From NCBI GenBank assembly GCA_024196135.1, contig JAMQCK010000525.1, forward strand, positions 1-20,782: a stretch of 20,782 nucleotides of DNA, given 5' to 3'. Made by a program: the position numbers and the translations under genes. This DNA comes from Pleurotus ostreatus/Saccharomyces cerevisiae fusant. Its lineage: Eukaryota > Opisthokonta. Below are positions 10,209 to 19,393 of this stretch, one piece after another. Numbering within the stretch: position 1 is the stretch's first letter; the number at the start of each line of letters is the position of its first letter. A model generated the notes under the pieces. It searched no databases, was not told where the DNA came from, and worked only from the letters and a program-made list of their open reading frames with translations.

Positions 10209-12444
10209 ATGCCCTCGGCAGTCGACTCGCGTCCCACCCTCGACGAGAAGGCGTCCTATGGCGACGACAAGCCTGAGCTGGAGAAGACGGTCGCAGCGGA
10301 TGTATATGCAGTCGACTCGGACGACGATGAAGGTACGTGTATCCGCTGGAGACCTAGGCGGCAGCTACTCACGCTTGCGCCCAGTGGTCATTGACTCCGA
10401 GTACACGAAGGAGCAGTATGGGAAGCTGAAGAGGAAGATTGGTACGTCCACGTCGCTTTTATCCTGCCGCTCAGTCTTACATCGTGCCAGACTGGTACCT
10501 GCTCCCGCTGATGTGGCTTTGCTGTACGTCCATCCGTCTTGCTGATCGTAGAGACCAAACTGACGCCGCGATAAGACGGCATCCAGCAGACGGACAAGAC
10601 TGCGCTCGGTACCATGGCTACTTTTGGCCTGCGTGAAGGTCCGTGCTCATGTGTCCCCTTCGTATGCGAACAGCGTGCTCAACTGAACACAGACACCGGT
10701 CTCGTCGGTCGGCAATACTCGTGGCTCACGACTATCTTCTGTGCGTACCCTCGCATTGATTCAAGATTAGCGCTCATGATCACCAGACCTCACGTACATG
10801 TGTTTCGAATTCCCATCAAACCTGCTGCTTCAGAGGTGGCGAATGGGCAAGACGCTGTATGTGTATTCACTGTCATCCGTGATAGTGTGCTTACGATCAA
10901 CAGGTCCATCTACATGATTTGCTGGGGCATCACCGTCCTCTGCATTGGGTTCGGTACGTCAACACAAATGATCAGTTTCTCATACACTCACGCTCTTTGT
11001 AGCCAAGAACTTCACGCAGCTCATTGTTCTCCGCGCGCTCCAGGGCCTCTTCGAATGCTGTATTTCCCCCGGCTTCGTCCTCGTCATCGGCAGCTGGTAC
11101 ACCCGCCGCGAGCACGCCTCCCGCGCCCTCGTCTTCCAGTCCGCCAACGCCGGCTTCGGGGTCATCGCCGACCTCATGCTCTACGGCATCGGCACCATCG
11201 AGCACAAGCACCCCGAGGTTGACTCGTGGCGCTACATGTCGTACTTCCTCGGCGGCTTCACCATCGTCGTCGGCCTCTTGTGCTTGATCATCTTGGGGAC
11301 GCCGAGCGAGGTACCGTGGCTGAGCGTGGAGGAGAGGAAGATGGCGAATACGCGGATCGTGAAGAACCAGTCGGGGCACGACCGCACGGGCACGAAGGAG
11401 TGGAAGTGGTACCAGGCGAGGGAGTGTCTGGTCGACCCATGCGTGCGTTGCACTATTCTTGAGTCATTTATCTTACTCACCTCCGCGCTTAGTTCTGGCT
11501 CGCCGGCTTCAACGCCTTCTGCTCGTCGGTCCCGAACGGTGGTCTCACGACATTCGGCTCCATCATCGTGAACGAGCTAGGCTTCAGTACGTCACTCAAC
11601 CACTTCGTGTATATCGACTCTTGTCTAATCTCTCTTGCAGCCAACCTGGAGACCATCCTTCTCAGCATCCCGCGCAGCGTCACCTCCGTCATCATCTTCC
11701 TCATCGTCGGCGTCGTGACTAGCAAGGTCAAGAACCTGCGCCTCTACATTATGGGCGCCGCTACCATCCCACCCCTCGTCGGATTCCTTGGAATGGCGCT
11801 CATCCCTACTCGGGAGGGCACGAAGGTCCGTATGCTTCTCGACTTCCTGGCGCGAAAATCTCATCGACGCTTCGTATAGTGGGCCAAGTGGGGCATGTAC
11901 TACATGACCGTCCCCTTCGTCTTGTCCCTGTTCCTCGCCTGGAGTGAGTACTTTCACTCGTTATTCCCTCAACATTACACTGACTTTTCGACCCAGCCCT
12001 CATCATCTCCAACCTTCCTGGCCGCACGAAGCGTACCCTGACGTCCTCCTGGACCTTCATGATGTACTGCGTCGGCAACATGGTTGGCTCGCAGATCTTC
12101 AAGTCGCAGGATGCGCCCACATACACGCCAGGTGTTATTGGTTGCTGCATCTGCTTTGGCTTGGAGCTCCTCATCATCGCTGGTACGTTATTTCATGGCT
12201 TCGAAAGCAAGGGGTCCAATTGAGCCTCGTTTTCCAGCTTGGCGCACGATTCTGGTTCTCCGCAATCGCCGCCGTGACCGTGCGCAAGCAACCGACGGTC
12301 TCACCAACGAGGAGCGCGAGCGTCTCGGGAAGATCAACGGCGAGAAGGACCTCACGGACTTCGAGAATCCCTACGTGAGTTTAATTATCTGCAAGGCCTC
12401 GCGACGTTGCTGACCGTGTCTTCCAGTTCCGCTACACTCTGTGA
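10209..12444 (+). CDS. MFS permease of the allantoate permease (Dal5/ACS) family
   Basis: Fourteen exons: 10209..10332, 10385..10441, 10491..10523, 10576..10638, 10693..10740, 10787..10856, 10904..10953, 11003..11442, 11493..11586, 11641..11825, 11880..11943, 11997..12182, 12238..12374, 12427..12444. They total 1569 nt (522 aa), and every junction keeps phase. The N terminus is acidic and cytosolic. The membrane part begins at KIDWYLLPLM (about residue 60) and shows the family signature GIQQTDKTALGTMATFGL, then QYSWLTTIFY, FEFPSN and ALQGLFECCISPGF, with about twelve hydrophobic helices in all. The C-terminal tail ENPYFRYTL is typical of the group. Members are proton-coupled plasma-membrane importers of allantoate, ureidosuccinate, nicotinate, pantothenate, biotin or dipeptides; the substrate cannot be read from sequence alone. 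GATA sites upstream suggest nitrogen control. The acceptor of intron 3 is AAG, less usual than CAG or TAG, but it is the only choice giving LCYGIQQTDK. Confidence 0.93.
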
Positions 12445-13359
12445 GGAAAGTTGGGCTGTACTTTTGCTTGTATCATTATCTACGATTCTACGTCTGAAAC
12501 GGTGTGCGATGAACTATAGACTGTACTGTTGTGTTGTAACGGGCGATTGAACATCCTCAGCATTTTACTGGATCGCCCGGGTCATTCCCAAGCTCTGGTG
12601 CAATGTGCAGCCTTGAACGTCAGCAGTGGCGCTAGGCGAACATCCCATCCACGTGCTCGTTGGCTGCCGCATGGGCAAAGGTAAACTACACAGCCACCCA
12701 TCACGCTCTGCTCTTGTCCACCATATATGCGTTGACTTCAGACAACCGTACTCTCGGGCCCCATTCTTTACATTGTCTTTTCTGTCCTGCGCTTCCGGCT
12801 GCGTTTTCTCCTCGGCAGGAACCCGCATGACTGCAGTTGACAAGGCGGTCACGGTTGATATTCGAACCCAGCCTTACCAGCGACGCGGTTTGGTACCTCG
12901 GCCCTCTGGTGCGGTGACTTTTCACCGCATTCGAACAACGGACGTATGATCTCGATGTGCTTTCCTTCGCTTAACTTCTACCTCCGATGGATTTCTGTGG
13001 CGGTTGCGCGAGCCCATGACAACCCCAATACAACGATAGCCGCCCTGGTCTCGCTGATCCTCGAAACGACGGAGACTGCATCCCGCTCTGAGCAAGGCCT
13101 GTATACAAGACACACTTATGAATTGAAGCGCGGCGCGACATGGCACCGCCAGACCCAGCGCCCGCTGATATATGACTCTACCGCGAACACCGGAACTTCA
13201 TAGAACATCGATGGGTTCCCCAGGTTTCAACGGCAGTGACGGCCAGGCTTGACGAGTATATATACTGCAGATGTGCAAGACGTTCTCCTCAGTACTCTCC
13301 CTAGTTCACGGACCAGTGCTAACACTCGCTATATACCTCTCCATTCAACGTTCCCAGCC
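12445..13359. other. Intergenic gap between permease and secreted-protein genes
   Basis: The left part is the 3' untranslated region of the permease and the right end is the promoter of the secreted-protein gene. Frames in between lack domain signs and good start contexts. Phrases resembling a tRNA T-loop (ttcgaac near 12862 and 12930) do not have pairing arms. I see nothing else. Confidence 0.5.
13257..13264 (+). promoter_or_regulatory. TATA box of the secreted-protein gene
   Basis: TATATATA lies about 96-103 nt upstream of the ATG at 13360, with a CT-rich stretch between them. A second AT-rich run (ctatatacc) near 13329 is closer, but it is less well placed for a 5' untranslated leader. 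Confidence 0.45.
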
Positions 13360-14277
13360 ATGAAGCTCTCCGTGCTCTCATCCCTCCTTCCTTTCCTCCT
13401 CTACACTCCCGCCCTCGCGGCCCCTCAGGCTGAGTCGGTGTCCGCTCCCATCGTGTCCTCTTCCATCTCCTCGCGCCCCCCGCCCTCATCCACGGTTGTG
13501 TCGAGTTCCATCTCGTCGGCGGCTCCGGTCACTGCATCCACGTCCGCATCCGCGCCCGCCACGACCGGGACCTGCAACAACGGCGCAAACTGCTACGCCG
13601 CGGCTCACGGTTGGGCGAACTACGAGCCGTACCAGGGGCACCTCATGGACGCGTGCACCGGCGACGACGGTGTCGTGAGCGGCTCGGGTAACCTCTGGGG
13701 AAGCAAGGCGTGCGTTGCGGTCGCCGTGAGCAACCGCAAGGTTTGGGTGAGTGACTATGGCAGGCTTAGCGTGATGAAGACGAGCGGCTAACCTTAAAAC
13801 AGCCCCAGCTCGTACAAGGATTGGCGTCCTGCGGTCACCAGCAGATCGCTTGCCAGGCTGACCAGCCGAGCCTCGACTACAACGTGAGTTTCTATCCCTG
13901 CTTTTGTGTCATCCTACTTCCCTATCGTGCCACTCGCGCTCTTATAACTTCCATCCCCCTCCCTTCGCTAACCCTTCTCACGCAGGTCTACGCGTCCATT
14001 GTTGGCGACTGCGCCTGGGAGCCCAACGGCTGCCCCATCACGCAGCAGAACTTCATCGACTTCGTCTACAGCACGCTCTCCGACATCGGCTCCGCGGACT
14101 GGCCGAGGTGAGTTGCTTCATCAGCGGTCTGCTTTACTGAAGCCGTCGATGCTGACGCGCCTTCGCAGCGACGTCAACACGCTCATCTCCGAAGGCTGGC
14201 AGCCCCTCCTCGACTGGACCAAGACGGGCGATAGCGTCCCCTACACGAACTTCAACGACTTCCTGCACTACGCGTAA
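13360..14277 (+). CDS. Small secreted cysteine-rich protein with Ser/Thr-rich linker (232 aa, four exons)
   Basis: Exons 13360..13746, 13803..13883, 13986..14107 and 14169..14277 give 699 nt. Residues 1-20 are a signal peptide (MKLSVLSSLLPFLLYTPALA) with an ALA cleavage site. Residues 24-71 are almost only Ser, Thr, Ala, Pro and Val, a mucin-like linker likely to be O-glycosylated. The mature domain (72-232) has exactly eight cysteines (72, 78, 99, 118, 139, 146, 165, 172), enough for four disulphides, and many Trp, Tyr and Asn residues (NNGANCYAAAHGWANYEPY). The last 60 residues are cysteine-free. I do not recognise the family. It has no GPI-like tail, no obvious catalytic motif and no fungal cellulose-binding module. 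It is probably extracellular or cell-wall associated. The first intron has two in-frame acceptors six nt apart (ending at 13802 or 13808), so residues P130-Q131 are optional. Confidence 0.85.
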
Positions 14278-14664
14278 GGTACGAAGAAGGATTTGGTGAG
14301 GGAAAATGACTGGCTGCTCAGTCCGCGGCATCGACCGACGATTGAGTCGGACTTTGGAGAAGCTCGAATGGCCTTGACTTCCGGACTCGTTGCTTTTGGA
14401 CTTTGATAATTTATATATTGTATGCTTTCTTCGTGATTTAATGGTGTTTTTGGGACATTGGCCAGCGTGACAAGGATATCATCCAGTAGTCTCAGAAAGA
14501 ACTGGGTAAGTCACATAATACTATCATACTATGCCTTTCTCAAGTAGGTTCCCCCAAAGGCGACTTAGAATCTCGGAGGATCACCAAGATCTACATATGA
14601 AGATGCTATGCAAGACATGCGATTACACCTCTGATACCTTGGTCACTCACTTCTGCATCATGTC
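14278..14664. other. Tail-to-tail gap between secreted-protein gene and F-box gene A
   Basis: This 387-nt stretch holds the 3' untranslated regions of two convergent genes. It includes an AT-rich patch (aatttatatattgtatg near 14408-14425) that could serve 3'-end formation of the plus-strand gene. No gene or repeat is visible. Confidence 0.5.
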
Positions 14665-16392
14665 TCAGAACTCGCGCCATTCCTCCGCCTCGTCAGATCC
14701 CGAGTGCTCATCATCCATCCCAATGAAGCAAAGCGTCGGAGCTGGAAATACGCTGTCCAGAAAGCGCACCAGATTATCCTTCTCATCTGGCACGCCTCCA
14801 TACCGCATCTCGATCTTCAGCCGACGCTCGTGCAGCACCTCGCGCTCCGGTATAAAGACTGGTTCCGGGACTTCCCCATCAAGGTACGGGACGGTGAGTG
14901 TCTTCAAGTTTGGGCACCGTCGCGCGAGCGGGGCCAAGCCTTCCCAAGTCAGACCGGTCATCTGCGGGAATTCCTCTTCGAAAGGATATTCGACCCCTCG
15001 ATTCACGAACGTCAGATGTTCAAGCCTCGTCCACGCAGCGCTGAGTACATCCAGAATGTCGTCGACGTCGGCGAGTTCGTGATTGATGTAAATCTTTGCG
15101 CAAGACATGTTCTTGAAGGAACAGAGATCGCTGAAGAGGCGAGAGGCGCGAATGTATCCGTAGCGGCCGGTCGAGATGAAAAGCGTGGTGAGGGTGTCGT
15201 TGTCCACGCGTTCGCGCAGCGTGGCGTACAAGCGCCGAGCCCCCAGTTGCTCTCCTTCTCCGATTTGCTCAAAGTCGCAATAAGAGAAGGTCTGAAGACG
15301 GAGAGGCTCGGAGGACATGCTACGCAGCACAACGCGCGCATCGCGCATGCTCAGCTTGCTCCTGTGGTCCCCAACTATGAGCGTTCGGAGAGAATGGAAT
15401 CCAGGGACCGCCGCGGGCGCTGGCGAGGTGTCCGACAGGAAAGACTGTCCGAAGTTGACGAGGTGCAACTCCTCCAAGCGCGGAAGCAGGCGTAGATGGG
15501 CAATCTGTTCAGACGGATCTCCCAGCTCATGTACAAGCGATAGGTAGCGGATGTTCTCGAACGGTGCGATCGTTGCCAGTCTTTTGCAATCGTCGTGGTA
15601 GGTGTGCTGCATCAAACTCAGCTCTGGGGACGGAGAGGGGGACCCTACGTCAGGCTCGGGACCACCCGTGACCGCAGCGCATAGGTAGCGATCGTCAAAA
15701 GCCAATTTGAAGCCGCCTCTCTGGCCAAGCGCATAGACGTTCGGAAGAAGTGGCCCACGTGAGAGCACGGCGCGCCAGAGGGACCTGTCGATGATGTATC
15801 TGGCGCGGTTCCATTCCGCGTAATCGTAGAAATCATCGAACACCTTGATACGCCGCGCATAGTCGTGAAACCTAGCGTATTCAGCGTCTGTGAGGGTCGC
15901 AGGCGCGGGCAGTTTCAGAACCTACGTTGCATGTCAGAAACCGCTGCCTCATCAACAAACACAACATACCACTCGGGGGGTGGCCCTCGGCGAGCTCTTG
16001 CGACGGCCCACGTACACCCAGTAATACCCTTCCTTGATGACATGCTCGACGCGCGGTATCGTCCTGAATAAATTCGCCAGTTCCCACTGCCTCTCCCACA
16101 ACACATCGCGTGCCACTTCGCTGGCCGCGCGATTCGTCGTGACGAGTGGCAAGAGGAGCGCGGATTTGCCACTCTTGAAAACCAACTTGCAGATCTTGTG
16201 GAATATGTCGTAGACGGAGATGAGGCGGGCACCCGCTGAGTCATTGCTCGTCGTGTCGGACTGTCTCCCGAGTTCTTGTGACATCGAGCTTTCCCCGCAG
16301 TTTTGAGGGATCGCTGGCACGCTTGAAGTCGCATTGAAAGTCAACGCGGGAGGACTAGGGTCTAAAGCAGCTGGAGATGACATGATATCCAT
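14665..16392 (-). CDS. F-box-like, leucine-rich protein (paralogue A, 559 aa, two exons)
   Basis: Exon 1 is 16392..15970 and exon 2 is 15921..14665; the 48-nt intron has GTATGT, branch tttctgacat and acceptor CGTAG. I chose the first ATG (MDIMSSPAAL), because the paralogue starts similarly (MDSIATS) and codons farther upstream lack an ATG. Residues 58-113 form an F-box-like helix bundle: VYDIFHKICKLVF, then LLLPLVTTNRAASEVARDVLW and NLFRTIP. The remaining 440 residues show irregular leucine-rich stretches (FENIRYLSLVHEL, LRLLPRLEELHLVNF, LRTLIVG, LEHLTFV, CPNLKTLTVPYL), as in F-box/LRR proteins that offer substrates to SCF ubiquitin ligases through Skp1. The F-box match is weak and function is inferred from family pattern. 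It is next to a tandem paralogue on the same strand, 293 nt away. Confidence 0.85.
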
Positions 16393-16460
16393 GCAATGGG
16401 TGAAGCTGTGGGTCTCCAAGGATTATGACTTGGGCTCCGCTCAGTCTGAGGGCAGGTGAT

Positions 16461-16480
16461 GGTGGTGGTGAGAGTCAAGA
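16461..16480 (-). promoter_or_regulatory. 5'-flank element shared by the two F-box paralogues (copy A)
   Basis: On the plus strand this reads ggtggtggtgagagtcaaga, 69 nt before the ATG of gene A. The same 20 nt with one change lie 35 nt before gene B (18544-18563). It is either a kept regulatory or 5'-UTR element or simply recent shared ancestry. Confidence 0.5.
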
Positions 16481-16500
16481 TCGAGGCGCGAATCAACTAG

Positions 16501-16519
16501 CTATATAGCCTATATAACC
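16501..16519 (-). promoter_or_regulatory. AT-rich TATATAG pair upstream of F-box gene A
   Basis: On the minus strand the sequence contains TTATATAG and CTATATAG back to back, about 110-125 nt before the ATG at 16392. This is a fair TATA position for a fungal gene, and there is no comparable minus-strand TATA in front of gene B. Confidence 0.35.
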
Positions 16520-16685
16520 GGAACCCGGACCGGTTTTCCACGAGGCCGGCATGTGCCTCTCTTGTCTATGTCGCTTTCTAAATAAACACTGCCAGGAAGG
16601 CGTGGGATTGGATCTATGCATTGAGGCAAAGGTATTACAGTATAGGTAATTAGCAGATACACCTCACAACAAATCTGGACTGAGG

Positions 16686-18509
16686 CTACGACGAACCTGT
16701 GAGGGTTCGTTTCTGCATCCTCGTCCAAAATTCATCCCAATCATCAGCAGCATGATAATTACCCCTGTGTGCACTGATACCGCGCAACGTCGGCGGTGGG
16801 AATATGCTGTCCAAGAATTGCATGAGATCGTCGCCCGCGCTTGGAACGGGCCCCTTCCGAATCACGAGCTCGGCGCGGCGCTCGTTCATCATCTCGCGCT
16901 GCGACTGCAGGACAGGCTTAGGAATACGGCGCATATCAATCGCTGCACTCAAAGCTCTCAGCTCCGGACACCGCCGGGCCAGCGGCGTCAGGCCAGCGAG
17001 CGTCAGTGCCTTGTGGGCGAAGGTGAGATACTCGAGCTTCGGCCACGCGCCGCTCAGCAGATCCAGCGCGCCGTCCGCGTCTGCGTCTTTTGCGTCGAAG
17101 TGAATCTGCGCGCGCGAGATATTCTTGAATACGCAGAGGTCGGCGAAGAGGTCGGCCGCAGGTACGCATCCTGACTCGCAGCCAGTCGATACAACCAAGG
17201 TGGTGAGGCTATCGTGGTCCACGCACTCGCGCAGCGCAGCATAACAGTGTCGGGCATCCCCCTGGTCGTTCCTACTGTTGCCTTCGGGATCACTATGCGC
17301 AAGGGCCTTCAGGCGGAGCGGCTCCGAAGACATGACGCGCAGAGCACATCGTACTTCGCGAAGGCTCAGTGGCAGCCGTTCATGACTGCCTGCAAGTACA
17401 AGGGTACGCAGCGAGCGGAAACCCGGTGACGACGCTCTCGCTGGCTCCTCATCAAAGTCACTTCGGGCCCTGAAGTTGATGAGGCGGAGCTCGTCCAGGT
17501 GCGGCAGGTCGCGCAGACTCGCGATCTGTTCAAATGCGTCGCCATGCTCGTAGTTCACGTTCAGTGAGCGAATGTTCGAGAGGGGAACAATCGTTCCAAT
17601 CCTCCGAGGCGGAACCTTGCGACCACTCTGCATGAGGCAGAGGCCAGCGGGGGTGCCATCCCCTGACGCGGGTTGGAGGCGGCAGAGGAGCGTGAAATTG
17701 ACATATTGATGGGTGAAAGCCATCTTGAAGCCGCCGCATTGTCGCAGAGTGTGGACACGCGGGAGAATTGGCCCTCGCTCGAGGACAGCACCCAGGAGCT
17801 GCGGATCGATGCCATCGGCGCTCTTCCAGTCTTCGTACGCAAATCTGTCCAGGAATTTCTTGATGCGCCGCGCGTAGTTGCTGAATGTGGTGTATTCGGC
17901 ATCCGTCAAGCTCTTCGGCGTACCGACTAGAAGTCTGAAGATCTACAAGATGGTTTGTGACTGGTGAGAAAGCAATATGGTTTCGATTGAATAAACACAA
18001 CTCACCACACGTTGGACTTGTCGCGTGCTGAAGACTAATCCGTCGACAGGCTCGCAGATATAGCGACAGTCCCCTAGTTCCTTGGCCTCCACGCGCGGTA
18101 TCGTCCTGAACAGGGGCCCGAATTCGGTCTGTTTCTCCCAAAGAACGTCGCGCGCCACCTCGCTCGCCGCGCGGCTTGCGGTGACGAGTGGCAACAGATC
18201 CGCATGTTTTCCATTGTTGAGGACCAGCTTGCAAATTTCGAAGAATATCTCGTAGATAGAAACGACGCGAGCACCGGTTGAGTAGGACGCGCCGTATCGC
18301 GATGCTGTCGTCTCTTTCGCCGCTTCGACATCCGAAGCAGATGGCCGCGCGTTCTTGTGGGGTGTGGCAGCCGACGTAGAGGACATGGAATCCGCGTGAG
18401 TAGGTGAGCTTTCAGGGTTGGGATGGCGGGTGGAGGTGGCAATGGAATCCGCGTGAGTAGGTGAGCTTTCAGGGTTGGGATGGCGGGTGGAGGTGGCAAT
18501 GGAATCCAT
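16686..18509 (-). CDS. F-box-like, leucine-rich protein (paralogue B, 586 aa, two exons)
   Basis: Exon 1 is 18509..18006 and exon 2 is 17942..16686; the 63-nt intron has GTGAGT and acceptor CTTGTAG. The start MDSIATS is the only ATG that fits; the open frame continues upstream but only to TTG. Residues 2-39 are a perfect double 19-residue repeat. The F-box-like region is residues 84-139 (IYEIFFEICKLVL, LLPLVTASRAASEVARDVLW, LFRTIPRV). The leucine-rich rest aligns along its length with paralogue A: LTDAEY, NYARRIK, GGFKMAF, MSSEPLRL, LARRCPEL, FLDSIFPPPTL. Exon 2 is exactly 1257 nt in both paralogues and the intron falls at the same site in phase 0. The likely role is a substrate receptor in an SCF-type ubiquitin ligase (inference). 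The diverged sequence suggests an old duplication. Confidence 0.87.
18387..18500 (-). repeat. Perfect 57-bp tandem repeat (two copies) in the N terminus of F-box gene B
   Basis: Units 18387-18443 and 18444-18500 are identical over all 57 positions, and a third unit begins (ggaatcc) before diverging. 57 nt is 19 codons, so the repeat keeps frame and encodes a unit starting DSIATSTRH. Identity without drift points to a very recent or ongoing slippage event. Paralogue A lacks it. Confidence 0.95.
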
Positions 18510-19393
18510 GGAAAGACCGGAGCGAGCTTGGATTTGCCAGAGAGGTGGTGGTGAGAGACAAGACCACTTTGCCACTGGCAAAAGTCCCCTCGCTATAAAA
18601 ATCGCGTCCTCGAGGCCGCAGCGTGTCGTAGGATGACTGGAACAATGGAAGACTCAAAGCGGCAGCGCTCGGTAGCTTCGTGACCACTGTTGACTAACAC
18701 CATTATTACGCAAGACGCGTGACCTCCACGCTGCTGAATGTTGAATTTCGGACAGCAGCTTTTCTCCCCAAGGCCCTCGCGCCTTCTCTACAAAGCCCCA
18801 CGCACTTGCTCATGTCCGAGCTCTCACCCACACACCACATATTCCCCGAAAAGACCACCTTCCAGGCACTGAGGCCCGTCCGGCATGTATGTATTCCAAG
18901 GTCGCCCGCGCGACGTCTGCGCCGCGGTGTGTAAGTAGAGGTACGCTACGCAGGTGCTGCAGGGCGCGGCGCTGTAGCTGCCGTCCCGAGCGAGGTGACT
19001 GCACCGTACGAAATGTGCACAAGATGCCGATACGGCGTAACTACAGCGAAGAGCGATGTGAGGACCATCCGGGGTAATTTGTTCTGTTCGAGAGACGAGA
19101 CGATGAGGTATACACAGTGATGAGAGGAGAGGAGAGATATGTGAGTAAGGGATCAGGTGAAATGCAGAAAAACAAAGAAGAAGTGCGAGAAACGGGGAGA
19201 AATGCAAGAGAAAATGCGAGGAAACAACCAAGAGAAAAATCCCGATATGCATGCGAGTGACACAGCACGAGAGCCAGATAATGATACAGGATAAAGATGT
19301 GTTGCTTTGGAGACAAGGGAGTTCATATGGTTGCGGAGGATTGACACGGAGAAGGCGAGCGTCGTGGAGAAGGAAGAAAGATAGGGAGACGAA
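18510..19393. other. Intergenic gap of 884 bp
   Basis: The left part is the promoter of F-box gene B, including the shared element at 18544-18563. The right part is the 3' side of the Tyr/Gln-rich gene. From about 19080 to 19250 the plus strand is strongly purine-rich (GA runs). No credible coding frame or RNA gene is seen. A plus-strand TATAAAA at about 18594 has no gene in that orientation. Confidence 0.5.
18544..18563 (-). promoter_or_regulatory. 5'-flank element shared by the two F-box paralogues (copy B)
   Basis: This matches 16461-16480 at 19 of 20 positions (t to a within agag-t/a-caaga) and sits 35 nt upstream of the gene B start codon. Both copies begin with GGT-type triplets, so some of the identity could be low-complexity sequence. 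Confidence 0.5.

Noticed and set aside
12855..12945. Two ttcgaac phrases resembling tRNA T-loops
   Set aside because: Flanking bases do not pair into a five-base T stem, and no acceptor stem is found on either strand.
14704..15495. Long plus-strand frame of 263 codons inside F-box gene A
   Set aside because: It lies antisense to a well-supported spliced gene with family similarity to its neighbour; the open frame is a shadow of GC-rich coding.
18593..18599. TATAAAA motif on the plus strand
   Set aside because: It faces rightward where no plus-strand gene is supported, and it is not in TATA orientation for F-box gene B.
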